A DNA stretch of 64,000 nucleotides from Perkinsela sp. pyNocScin1 (lineage: Eukaryota > Euglenozoa > Kinetoplastea > Prokinetoplastida > Perkinselidae), in contig CAXHTR010000008.1 in NCBI GenBank assembly GCA_964019655.1, positions 1,178,001 to 1,242,000 on the forward strand, written 5' to 3'. Shown here piece after piece: positions 8,554 through 16,948 of this stretch (positions within the stretch are counted from its first letter, which is position 1; each line of letters begins with the position of its first letter). The notes under the pieces are model-generated. The model had not been told where the DNA came from, did not search any database, and was given only the letters and a program-made list of their open reading frames with translations. A program made the translations under genes and the position numbers.

Positions 8554-9577
8554 TTTTAGAGAGAAACAGAAAATTATGAAATATTTACTTGAAGCTGGCG
8601 GAATTCGAGCGATGAATACAGAAATTATCTCATCTGACCTACCTGCAAGAGGAAAGGTAAGGTGATGTTGCCACTGAACGCGATATTGTGTCCACTGTGC
8701 CAATAATTTTCAATGTCATTCCACAGCGCATACACAAAATGGAAATCAGCTTTAGCTTTAAATGAGATTCGAAATCCCATTTTCGAAATGGGATTCGATC
8801 GTGCCGCACAAAAATACAATGTGAAGTATTATTCTCAGCATTGTGAGCTTGGGAATATTCTTTTTAATGCTTTAATCGTGTCTCGTATACACAGATGTAC
8901 GTTAAGTGTGCTTTTTTCTTCTAGCAGACATTGCGAACGCAGAGATAGAAAACAAATTTTCTTTAGTATTCTTTACTGGATTTTGAAAATAACCAGCGCA
9001 GTCCCGCATTTCTCAGGATGGCTTTGCATTATCGACGTACTCCTGGTAAAGTATATCCACTTTCATTAATCTTATAAGCTTTCAAGTTCTTGCATGGCTT
9101 AGCTATTCGTTCTCATTAAATAGCTAATTGGGAGGGCGGAATAAAAATGCTAGATACGATTAAATGCTACCACGAATTTATTCGTTCATAGCAAGAGCTA
9201 ATACCATGCTTTATATCCACCTTGCAAGATGAGAAGCATCACGCTAGATTTTAGTGCGGATGGTATCGCTTGTAGATTTCATTTTCTTCGCATGGCCTGG
9301 TAATTATCCACATGAGTAACCTTTATGATAGCCAATGATCCAATTGAGCGCCTAATTTTGAAATTTAGCCCCCTAAGTGATGAAAAGGCAGTCTGCATAA
9401 ATTTCAACTCTTTATCAGCTTAATCTTAGGGGCACGGTAAACGCAAATTCTTCATGCGTAATGCGAGTCGGTAATAGCTGTCGTTTTATTAATTTTGCCA
9501 GACATTTTCCTTAAATATCTGAGAAGAATTAGATCCATATTTATTTCCCCAATTAATTTCGAAGCAGATAGCAGTCA
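8554..9577. other. Divergent strand-switch region, gene-free
   Basis: About 1 kb of AT-rich DNA between the L9 gene (minus) and ALG11 (plus), so promoters for both directional blocks probably lie here. No ORF has protein-like composition; the longest, at 8713-9069, is hydrophobic and low in complexity. An 8-bp perfect stem (CCCCTAAG at 9370-9377 with CTTAGGGG at 9425-9432) encloses a GTGATGA box-C-like word, but no CTGA box D stands at the expected place. No tRNA was seen. Confidence 0.6.
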
Positions 9578-11059
9578 ATGAACGAACAGAATGATCGGCA
9601 GAGCCTTCTCTACAGAATCGCACTTTGTCTAGCAGGATTGCTTGAAATTGCACTTTCAGGAATAATGACTGTTCTAATCATTTCATTATTTCTTCTGTAC
9701 ACTTTGCTTCAAGTAGCGCACGCAAAATTGAGGTACAGCATAAAACGGCGACCCGACCAGCTCGCTGAAGTATGCTTCTTTCACCCCTTTGCAAGCGATG
9801 GAGGTGGTGGAGAAAAGGTTTTGTGGCATATGCTTCATGCCCTCGAAGAATGCGGGGAAGCTCGTCGGAGAAAGAGGTTTTCGCTCGCCCATAGCTCACC
9901 ATTGCCTGATCAGGCATCCTTGAAAAAGCATGTGCAAGCTCGTTTCGGAATTAATCTCAAAAGAGAGTTTGGAGATAATGCGAACAGTGTTGAAGTTTAT
10001 TCTGTGAAAGCAGACGCTCTTCGACCAACAAGCTTTGCGGTTCTTTCTATATTAAGACAAGGCTTAGCATCAATTGATGTAATAAGGAAAATTTTTGCGA
10101 CGAGAAATCCCGTAACGTTAGTGGATACTATTGGAATTCCATTTGCCTACCCATTCTGTTATTTAATGGGGGTGAGTGTTTTGAGCTACGTTCATTATCC
10201 ACTGATATCGGAAGAAAATTTCATGGATTCTTCAAAAAATACTTTCATTCCATTGTCAGCGATCCTGCGCAGCTATCGGTACTCCATGCTGCAGTTGTAC
10301 AAAATATGTGGGAAATGCGTGAGCTTATGTGCTGTGAATTCTTCGTGGACGTGGCAGCGATTGAATAAAAGCTGGACGCTTAATGAAGACAGGAGGGAGA
10401 TTCTTTATCCACCACTTTCTGGATCGGTCTCCTTAAAAGGCACTGATCTAAAAGCAAAAAGAACTATAACCCTTGTATCCCTAAGCCAATTCCGTCCCGA
10501 GAAAAATCACGCGCAGCAATTAAGAATTTTTGAGTTACTTACTCGCGAGCAAAATGCAACATTCGTTATTGCTGGATCAGTGCGAAATCATGAGGATGAG
10601 TTGTACCTACGCTCCCTCCAAAAATTATCATCAACACTTGGAATCGCAGAGTATGTCACATGGAAAATTAATATTTCCAATGATGAGCGCCGCACGCTTC
10701 TTTCTAGAAGCTTAATTGCCATTCATACTATGATCGACGAACACTTTGGTATCGGTGTTGGAGATTATTTAGCTGCAGGTTGTATCACAGTCGCTCACAA
10801 CAGTGGCGGGCCAAAAGAGGATATACTTAAGCCAGCAGCAAACTTTGCAGAAGCTAAATGCGAAAATACAAATGACTGCATCGGATTTCTTGCTGAGACG
10901 GATGAACACTACGTCAATGCGATAAAACACATACTCAATATGTCTGAAAAAGAAAAGCAGGAAATCAGAGCGCGTGCTGCAAAGCGAATGCACAAATTTT
11001 CTTCCGATAATTTTGAGCAAGCCTTCCTCCAAACCTTTTCAAAAGAGCTCTACAAGTGA
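9578..11059 (+). CDS. ALG11: ALG11-type alpha-1,2-mannosyltransferase
   Basis: GDP-Man:Man3GlcNAc2-PP-dolichol mannosyltransferase that adds the fourth and fifth mannoses on the cytosolic face of the ER. An N-terminal membrane anchor covers about residues 13-47. The ALG11 signature CFFHPFASDGGGGEKVLWH is at 67-84. The GT4 domain contains VSLSQFRPEKNH (donor site) and EHFGIGVGDYLAAG near the C-terminus. In that ExxxxxxxE motif the usual second Glu is Asp, a conservative but notable change. At 493 residues the length is normal. Codon use is clearly AT-richer than in the tubulin genes downstream. It is the first gene of the plus-strand block and implies a dolichol-linked oligosaccharide with at least Man5. 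Confidence 0.92.
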   Translation: MNEQNDRQSLLYRIALCLAGLLEIALSGIMTVLIISLFLLYTLLQVAHAKLRYSIKRRPDQLAEVCFFHPFASDGGGGEKVLWHMLHALEECGEARRRKRFSLAHSSPLPDQASLKKHVQARFGINLKREFGDNANSVEVYSVKADALRPTSFAVLSILRQGLASIDVIRKIFATRNPVTLVDTIGIPFAYPFCYLMGVSVLSYVHYPLISEENFMDSSKNTFIPLSAILRSYRYSMLQLYKICGKCVSLCAVNSSWTWQRLNKSWTLNEDRREILYPPLSGSVSLKGTDLKAKRTITLVSLSQFRPEKNHAQQLRIFELLTREQNATFVIAGSVRNHEDELYLRSLQKLSSTLGIAEYVTWKINISNDERRTLLSRSLIAIHTMIDEHFGIGVGDYLAAGCITVAHNSGGPKEDILKPAANFAEAKCENTNDCIGFLAETDEHYVNAIKHILNMSEKEKQEIRARAAKRMHKFSSDNFEQAFLQTFSKELYK

Positions 11060-11165
11060 ATTGTCTTCCTGATAACCCTCCGACCCTTCCTTGAATTTAG
11101 TCTTTACTACTTCAAAGAAAAGCTTTTAGTAATTACTTCCAATTTTCAAATTAACAATGCTCAAC

Positions 11166-11248
11166 ACCACATGATGATTCCACATGCAGGTCCTTTTCTG
11201 CGATCACGCATGATGATTTGCATTTTCCACCTTTCGGGTCTGAGTCTT
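11166..11248 (+). ncRNA. Box C/D snoRNA candidate, LSU rRNA guide
   Basis: Box C ATGATGA at 11171-11177, D'-like CTGC at 11198-11201, a perfect box C' ATGATGA at 11210-11216 and box D CTGA at 11240-11243, with spacings normal for C/D snoRNAs. The guide just before box D (TTCCACCTTTCGGGT) is complementary to a segment like ACCCGAAAGGTGGAA. This is close to the conserved LSU rRNA segment ACCCGAAAGATGG. The fifth nucleotide from box D pairs with the G of ACCCG, corresponding to the Gm site guided by yeast snR39b, as I recall. The terminal stem is weak. Transcription from the plus strand, with the gene block, is assumed. Confidence 0.65.
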
Positions 11249-11286
11249 TTTATCCTGAGCATCTGCGGCACTTTCCTTTTTCCCAC

Positions 11287-11353
11287 GTGATGATAACTGC
11301 TCGCCCCAGTTTTATGGGTATTACCAGCCCACATGAGAATGAGCTGTAGCTGA
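11287..11353 (+). ncRNA. Box C/D-like RNA candidate, copy 1 of a repeated unit
   Basis: Opens with box C GTGATGA (11287-11293) and closes with box D CTGA (11350-11353). Bases 11288-11353 recur exactly at 11446-11511. The internal ATGAGAA could be a degenerate C' box; no clear D' is seen. I could not match the guide to a known rRNA site. The exact duplication in a spacer, box to box, supports an RNA gene rather than chance. Confidence 0.5.
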
Positions 11354-11444
11354 ATTAATTACTCTCAAGTACTCTTGCCAATAAGCTATCTCCTGGCTCC
11401 TTGAATAGTGCTTTCGTGATTTACGCATCCTTCAGATTTTCCTT

Positions 11445-11511
11445 ATGATGATAACTGCTCGCCCCAGTTTTATGGGTATTACCAGCCCACATGAGAATGA
11501 GCTGTAGCTGA
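11445..11511 (+). ncRNA. Box C/D-like RNA candidate, copy 2 of a repeated unit
   Basis: Box C ATGATGA (11445-11451) and box D CTGA (11508-11511) bracket the second copy of the 66-bp unit at 11288-11353. The flanks outside the boxes differ between copies, so the duplication coincides with the presumed RNA. Target unknown. Confidence 0.5.
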
Positions 11512-11554
11512 TCCGTTTACTATGCTTCTTTCTTTTCCACATCTATCACCGACC

Positions 11555-11641
11555 TGAGCATGATGATAACCCATATTCGCTACTTTTCAGGGGGCCACTG
11601 TGTCACCCGATGAAAGCAAACAAAACACCTGTCTGACCTAC
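11555..11641 (+). ncRNA. Box C/D snoRNA candidate
   Basis: Box C ATGATGA at 11560-11566, D'-like CTGT at 11598-11601, C'-like CGATGAA at 11608-11614 and box D CTGA at 11633-11636. The spacing is very close to that of the candidate at 11166. Guides before D' (TTTTCAGGGGGCCA) and D (AACAAAACACCTGT) were not matched to a known rRNA site. It is the last member of the cluster, 190 bp before the alpha-tubulin ATG. Confidence 0.45.
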
Positions 11642-11831
11642 ATTACTTCAGTTACAAACATTCGTCGACCACTTGAAAGGCACAGTATACCCCTTTATTT
11701 TACTGTCGCCCGCTGTGTGGTCGTAGACACACTTCTTCCCTTATATTCTGGTAAACCCTTCGCTCTCTCAGATTCTATCACCCTATTATCTCAATCTTTT
11801 TTGAACCGCTTTCCCTACCAACTATCTACCT

Positions 11832-13187
11832 ATGCGTGAAGTTATCTCGATCCACCTTGGCCAGGCCGGCGTGCAGATCGGCAACGCGTGCTGGGAGCTC
11901 TACTGCCTCGAGCACGGCATCCGCCCCGACGGCACGCTCGCGAGCGGCGAGCGCAACTCGATGGAAGACGACGCCTTCAACACCTTCTTCTCGCAGACGT
12001 CCGCCGGCAAGAACGTCCCGCGCGCCGTGTTCCTCGACCTCGAGCCCACCGTCGTCGACGAGGTGCGCACCGGCACGTACAAGTCGCTGTTCCACCCCGA
12101 GCAGCTCATCTCCGGCAAGGAGGACGCCGCGAACAACTACGCCCGCGGGCACTACACGATCGGTAAGGAGATCGTGGACCTCTGCCTCGACCGCATCCGC
12201 AAGCTCGCTGACAACTGCACGGGCCTGCAGGGGTTTCTCGTGTTCCACGCCGTCGGCGGCGGCACTGGCTCCGGCCTCGGCGCGCTCCTCCTCGAGCGCC
12301 TCTCCGTGGACTACGGCAAGAAGTCGAAGATGGGGTTCACCGTGTACCCGTCCCCCCAGGTCTCCACGGCCGTCGTTGAGCCGTACAACAGCGTCCTTTC
12401 GACGCACTCGCTCCTCGAGCACACCGACGTCGCCGTCATGCTCGACAACGAGGCCATCTACGACATCTGCCGCCGCAACCTCGACATCGAGCGCCCGACG
12501 TACTCGAATCTCAATAGACTGATCGCGCAGGTGATCTCCTCGCTGACCGCCTCCCTGCGCTTCGACGGGGCCCTGAACGTCGACGTCACTGAGTTCCAGA
12601 CGAACCTCGTGCCGTACCCCCGCATCCACTTCGTGCTGTCGAGCTACGCCCCGATCGTGAGCAGCGACAAGGCGTACCACGAGCAACTTTCAGTCCAGGA
12701 GATCACGAACGCTGCCTTCGAGCCGTCGCAGATGATGGCGAAGTGCGACCCGCGCCACGGCAAGTACATGGCGGCGTGCCTCATGTACCGCGGCGACGTC
12801 GTCCCGAAAGATGTGAACGCCGCAGTGGCCATGATCAAGACGAAGCGCTCCGTCCAGTTCGTCGACTGGTGCCCGACCGGTTTCAAGTGCGGCATCAACT
12901 ACCAGCCACCGACGCAGGTGCCCGGGGGCGACATGGCGCAGACGCAGCGCGCCGTGTGCATGATCTCGAACTCGACTGCCATCGCTGAGGTGTTCGCGCG
13001 CATCAACCACAAGTTCGACCTCATGTACGCGAAGCGCGCTTTCGTGCACTGGTACGTCGGCGAGGGCATGGAGGAGGGCGAGTTCAGCGAGGCCCGCGAG
13101 GACCTCGCAGCGCTCGAGAAGGACTACGACGAGGTCGGCGCAGACTCCGCTGACGTCGACGGTGACGAGGACATGGGCGACTACTAG
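11832..13187 (+). CDS. Alpha-tubulin
   Basis: Full-length 451-residue alpha-tubulin. It starts [20 protein letters not shown], carries the GTP-binding GGGTGSG loop near residue 142, and ends in an acidic tail with terminal tyrosine (EDMGDY), so a detyrosination cycle is possible. Residue 40 is Glu ([13 protein letters not shown]) in place of the Lys that is acetylated in stable axonemal microtubules. Otherwise it is highly conserved. The codon bias is extreme toward C/G in third positions, as expected of a highly expressed gene. The ATG follows a pyrimidine-rich leader (CCCTACCAACTATCTACCT). Beta-tubulin lies 1.9 kb downstream on the same strand, with one unrelated gene between. Confidence 0.99.
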   Translation: MREVISIHLGQAGVQIGNACWELYCLEHGIRPDGTLASGERNSMEDDAFNTFFSQTSAGKNVPRAVFLDLEPTVVDEVRTGTYKSLFHPEQLISGKEDAANNYARGHYTIGKEIVDLCLDRIRKLADNCTGLQGFLVFHAVGGGTGSGLGALLLERLSVDYGKKSKMGFTVYPSPQVSTAVVEPYNSVLSTHSLLEHTDVAVMLDNEAIYDICRRNLDIERPTYSNLNRLIAQVISSLTASLRFDGALNVDVTEFQTNLVPYPRIHFVLSSYAPIVSSDKAYHEQLSVQEITNAAFEPSQMMAKCDPRHGKYMAACLMYRGDVVPKDVNAAVAMIKTKRSVQFVDWCPTGFKCGINYQPPTQVPGGDMAQTQRAVCMISNSTAIAEVFARINHKFDLMYAKRAFVHWYVGEGMEEGEFSEAREDLAALEKDYDEVGADSADVDGDEDMGDY

Positions 13188-13348
13188 GCGCAGAGTGGCG
13201 TTCTCCACAGCAGAATAACTAGCGACTCCTCCGATACTATATGAATGCAAATATGTTTGAAAGCTATCACTTGTGTTTGGGTTTTGGGATGGGTGTTGTC
13301 ATTGTTTGTGAGATTTAGTATTTTGATTGTAACAATGGCATAGGAGAG

Positions 13349-13615
13349 ATGCGCAATATGTTGAGTATGAAGTCAGTGCGTGAGGATTTTCGACAACAGC
13401 GTCTCAGGCATATCGGGCCAAGGCTGACAAAGCAGAGACTATACGTGATAGCGATGATGTGTGCACTGGGATTAGTAGCACATGGTGTATATGTTTTTTA
13501 TACGAGTGAATTGCTAGTGTTGGCGAGGATGATGGTAGGAGCAGGCGTGGTTTTCACTGTGGTGACGCTCATCAGTAGAGTGTTCACCTTGTACTATGAT
13601 AACTTGTGGTGTTAA
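13349..13615 (+). CDS. Possible small two-helix membrane protein, 88 aa
   Basis: A short frame from ATG 13349 has a basic N-terminus (SVREDFRQQRLRHIGPRLTKQR) followed by two hydrophobic segments at about residues 33-50 and 58-78, ending DNLWC. This topology is protein-like, but the codon bias of neighbouring genes is absent and no family is recognised. The surrounding spacer 13188-13888 otherwise shows nothing. The overlapping frame 13596-13874 is rejected. Confidence 0.4.
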   Translation: MRNMLSMKSVREDFRQQRLRHIGPRLTKQRLYVIAMMCALGLVAHGVYVFYTSELLVLARMMVGAGVVFTVVTLISRVFTLYYDNLWC

Positions 13616-13888
13616 TATCAATGTGGTACATGCATGGAGTACAGGGGTAGCATCGCATTACATGTGCTGCTTGCTGTGTATTGTTCCGTGCGAATCTGAT
13701 GTGCTCATGTCCCTGGTAATGGCACATCCTCACGACCGTGTTTGGTCGCTTCGCATATTATTGCTACCAACACACCCTGACGCGTGCACTGCGACGTTGC
13801 TGGCATCATGGGCACATTTGAACGACGCCTTCTTCGACGAGACCGCCGCCATTCAAATCAATGAGTATTCATAGTTTTAATTTTTACT

Positions 13889-14905
13889 ATGTCCACACCG
13901 TGCATGGTTGTGTCTGGCCGACCCATCACGCCGACTGTGGCTGATATTCTAGTAAAGAAGGGCTATCCGTCGCGCTGGTGGGTATCCCAGCGAGTGGTAG
14001 AGCGCCTTGGACTCGTGAAAGAGAACCCAGAGGATGCACCATACATTACTCCAAACGGCGTAGAGATTTTCAACATATCCCAGATGAAAGAGTGTGAGAA
14101 GCTAGAGCGCTATGCTGGTAAAGTACTCCCAAAATGGCTTATAGGTGATTATGATACGAGTCCATCAATCGCACAGGCACTCTTCCGCTACCTGACGAAT
14201 GAGAGAAATAATACTTGGATAAAGGAGGAGGAGGTGGTGGCTTTGGGGGCACGACCACGCCCAGACTGCAACGTACTCACGATGACCCTCACGAACGAGA
14301 AAACACTGACTCTTTATAATGTGGATGACATGGTGAATGCAGACAAAGTCAGGGCAGATGCACGAATGTACCCTGTCTCAGTGAATTCGGCGAGTAAATT
14401 TCATTCTTCTATCGCGGGCTTTCTACTTGAAATAAGTAAAAATAAGGGATATACATCTCCATACTGGCTAAGTGCAGCGATGGCTCAATATTTAGGATGT
14501 CCGGCTCGAGAAGGTGAAAAGGCAACCATTGTCCCTACGGAAAACAGCCATTTCTCAGTATTTAACGCTGACCAGACCATTGACAGAACACGGGTAGCCG
14601 CAGCAGCCGTCCGTCGCCGAGTGCAGCCGATCGATCTCAGCACTGGTAAATTCTTCGCTGAGCCCCTTGCGAGCATATTCCAGCGTATAAGTATGGAAGA
14701 AAGCAAGCCTTGTAGTACTTTTTGGTGCAAGCTGTTTGACTTTCGGACACTTGAAGCCCGTGTAAATACGAATGATACCAGGTGCCATTCGTATCTTTTT
14801 AATGGAAAGGCATACAAGTATTTCAATCTTTACGCGGCAGAGCGACCAAACATTGTGTTCCAGGCAGCTAAGTCAAGGTGGAAAGCTGATAAGATATATT
14901 CGTAA
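13889..14905 (+). CDS. Four-repeat ArdC-like (DUF1738-type) protein
   Basis: 338 residues made of four related units at about 11-70, 88-155, 169-235 and 257-327. Each has the pattern: helix, KGYxSxxW or equivalent, LG, charged linker, then a hydrophobic strand ending xFN or YN. The third unit is clearest: NKGYTSPYWLSAAMAQYLG ... EGEKATIV ... FSVFNADQT. This resembles the ArdC N-terminal ssDNA-binding domain of plasmid anti-restriction proteins (GYxxPxWLTxxQAxxLGxxVRKGEKGxxV...FNxxQ). Such domains were reported in kinetoplastid mitochondrial DNA-binding proteins of the p38/Tc38 type. Repeats 2 and 4 have lost several signature residues. A mitochondrial or ssDNA-binding role is inference. Codon use is less GC-rich than in the flanking tubulins. 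Confidence 0.65.
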   Translation: MSTPCMVVSGRPITPTVADILVKKGYPSRWWVSQRVVERLGLVKENPEDAPYITPNGVEIFNISQMKECEKLERYAGKVLPKWLIGDYDTSPSIAQALFRYLTNERNNTWIKEEEVVALGARPRPDCNVLTMTLTNEKTLTLYNVDDMVNADKVRADARMYPVSVNSASKFHSSIAGFLLEISKNKGYTSPYWLSAAMAQYLGCPAREGEKATIVPTENSHFSVFNADQTIDRTRVAAAAVRRRVQPIDLSTGKFFAEPLASIFQRISMEESKPCSTFWCKLFDFRTLEARVNTNDTRCHSYLFNGKAYKYFNLYAAERPNIVFQAAKSRWKADKIYS

Positions 14906-15072
14906 ATGATAAGAATATTCTCACAAGAAAGATATAGATTGATATGAAAAGGTGATTAGTATTAAAGCCAGATCAAGTAATTGCCCCAGTTCAAAGCTCT
15001 CTAAAGCTTGTACTATCAAGACACCGATCATTTTCACTCCCTATCCAACTTTCCATATCTTCTTCATCTTCA

Positions 15073-16410
15073 ATGCGTGAAATTGTTTCCATCCAGGCTG
15101 GCCAGTGCGGCAACCAGATCGGCGCCAAGTTCTGGGAGGTCATCAGCGACGAGCACGGCATCGACGCGAAGGGCGTGTACACCGGCGACAACAAGATGCA
15201 GCTCGACCACGTGAACGTCTACTTCAACGAGGGCACGAGCGGGCGCTACGTCCCCCGCGCCGTTCTCATGGACCTCGAGCCAGGCACTATGGACTCTGTG
15301 CGCGCTGGCCCGTACGGCCAGATCTTCCGCCCCGACAACTTCGTGTTCGGCCAGACTGGCGCGGGCAACAACTGGGCGAAGGGCCACTACACCGAGGGGG
15401 CTGAGCTCATCGACTCCGTGCTCGACGTGTGCCGCAAGGAGGCGGAGAGCTGCGACTGCCTCCAGGGATTCCAGGTGTCGCACTCGCTCGGCGGCGGCAC
15501 TGGCTCCGGCATGGGCACGCTCCTCATCTCGAAGCTCCGCGAGGAGTACCCGGACCGCATGATGCTCACGTTCAGCGTCATTCCCTCCCCGAAAGTCTCT
15601 GACACTGTCGTCGAGCCGTACAACACGACGCTCTCCATCCACCAGCTCGTCGAGAACTCTGACGAGTCTATGTGCATCGACAACGAGGCGCTGTACGACA
15701 TCTGCTTCCGCACGCTGAAGCTCTCGAACCCGTCGTTCGGGGACCTGAACCACCTCGTGTCCGTCGTGATGTCTGGCGTGACGTGCTGCCTGCGCTTCCC
15801 GGGGCAGCTCAACTCGGACCTCCGCAAGCTCGCAGTGAACCTGGTGCCCTTCCCGCGCCTGCACTTCTTCATGGTCGGCTTCGCCCCGCTGACGTCCCGC
15901 GGCTCGCTGCAGTACCGCTCTTTGAACGTTCCTGAGCTCACGCACCAGATGTTCGACCCGAAGAACATGATGTGCGCGAGCGACCCGCGCCACGGGCGCT
16001 ACCTCACTGCCTCCGCCCTCTTCCGCGGGCGCATGTCAACGAAAGAGGTCGACGAGCAGATGCTGAACATGCAGAATAAGAACAGCTCGTACTTCATCGA
16101 GTGGATCCCGAACAACATCAAGAGCTCCGTGTGCGACATCCCGCCGAAGGGTATGAAGATGTCAGTGACGTTCATCGGGAACAACACGTGCATCCAGGAC
16201 ATGTTCCGCCGCGTCGGCGAGCAGTTCACGGCCATGTTCCGGCGTAAGGCGTTCTTGCACTGGTACACGGGCGAGGGCATGGACGAGATGGAGTTCACGG
16301 AGGCCGAGAGCAACATGAACGACCTCGTCGCCGAGTACCAGCAGTACCAGGACGCAACCATCGACGGCGAGGAGGACATGCTCGCAGACGAGGAGCCGAT
16401 GCTCGAGTAA
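15073..16410 (+). CDS. Beta-tubulin
   Basis: Full-length 445-residue beta-tubulin beginning [20 protein letters not shown]. The MREI start is the recognition element of co-translational tubulin autoregulation in animals. The [10 protein letters not shown] loop near residue 140 and the usual C-terminal half ([20 protein letters not shown]) are intact; the acidic tail ends EEPMLE. Codon bias matches alpha-tubulin, which suggests matched high expression. The leader immediately before the ATG is pyrimidine-rich (CCATATCTTCTTCATCTTCA) with no AG. Only one copy is in the window, so the tubulins are not visibly in a tandem array here. Confidence 0.99.
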   Translation: MREIVSIQAGQCGNQIGAKFWEVISDEHGIDAKGVYTGDNKMQLDHVNVYFNEGTSGRYVPRAVLMDLEPGTMDSVRAGPYGQIFRPDNFVFGQTGAGNNWAKGHYTEGAELIDSVLDVCRKEAESCDCLQGFQVSHSLGGGTGSGMGTLLISKLREEYPDRMMLTFSVIPSPKVSDTVVEPYNTTLSIHQLVENSDESMCIDNEALYDICFRTLKLSNPSFGDLNHLVSVVMSGVTCCLRFPGQLNSDLRKLAVNLVPFPRLHFFMVGFAPLTSRGSLQYRSLNVPELTHQMFDPKNMMCASDPRHGRYLTASALFRGRMSTKEVDEQMLNMQNKNSSYFIEWIPNNIKSSVCDIPPKGMKMSVTFIGNNTCIQDMFRRVGEQFTAMFRRKAFLHWYTGEGMDEMEFTEAESNMNDLVAEYQQYQDATIDGEEDMLADEEPMLE

Positions 16411-16948
16411 ATGTGCAGTGTGGTCCACCGACTTGATATGAAACGCATTAATAATTTATCGTGACCAGTGTTTGTTAGTACGTAGGTGTGTGAGACTGAG
16501 TGTTAGTTATTGCGTGTTTCATTGATCTTTTACTAGTAAATGCCTAGTAGGTTAGTAGTGAGGCCTGATTAGTGTTTCACATAGTGGAGGTTACGACCCC
16601 CAGAGGGGCGGCGAGAATTTTTTTGATAACTTAGAGTACAAGTTTTCGACTGCTCTAGCATGTTTTGTGTTTATATTCCGGAAGAATGAGGAGATCTTGT
16701 GATTTTTTCTTCACTGATAGTTAGGAGCTCGCAAATGGTAACTAAAAAGCGATATGTCATTGTATTCATGTATTTCAGCTTAAAATAATCGAGAAAAGCT
16801 TCTGATCATCCGTGAAATGGGGTCAGAGAAATTTCCACATTAAACTTGGTAAAACACGTGGCTAGATTTTTAACGCTGTCATCCTCGTAATTGAAAGTTG
16901 TTGTGGCTTCATAATGTAGTTCTTTCCCTTTATTTTATTTTTTATCTT
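16411..16948. other. Spacer after beta-tubulin
   Basis: About 540 bp of AT-rich sequence. No coding frame, tRNA or C/D box pair is convincing. The last 30 bases before the next gene are a T-rich tract (TTTATTTTATTTTTTATCTT), typical of gene starts in this window. Confidence 0.5.

Noticed and set aside
9105-9215. Words CTCATTAAAT and AGAGCTAATAC...ATGC resembling the 5' part of SSU rRNA
   Set aside because: Only two short words match and the intervening sequence does not follow the SSU pattern, so chance is more likely than an rRNA fragment.
9370-9432. Stem CCCCTAAG/CTTAGGGG enclosing a box-C-like GTGATGA
   Set aside because: No box D (CTGA) before the 3' stem, so it is not called a snoRNA; mentioned only in the spacer entry.
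11288-11353. CAGTTTTATG within the 66-bp repeat resembling LSU rRNA sense sequence
   Set aside because: A 10-base sense match without flanking similarity is not evidence of rRNA or of a guide.
11826-12686. Long minus frames over alpha-tubulin (and at 15070-15993 over beta-tubulin)
   Set aside because: Compositional shadows (Leu/Arg/Val/Ala-rich) opposite highly biased genes.
13596-13874. 92-codon frame after the small membrane protein
   Set aside because: Overlaps it, lacks codon bias and protein-like pattern.
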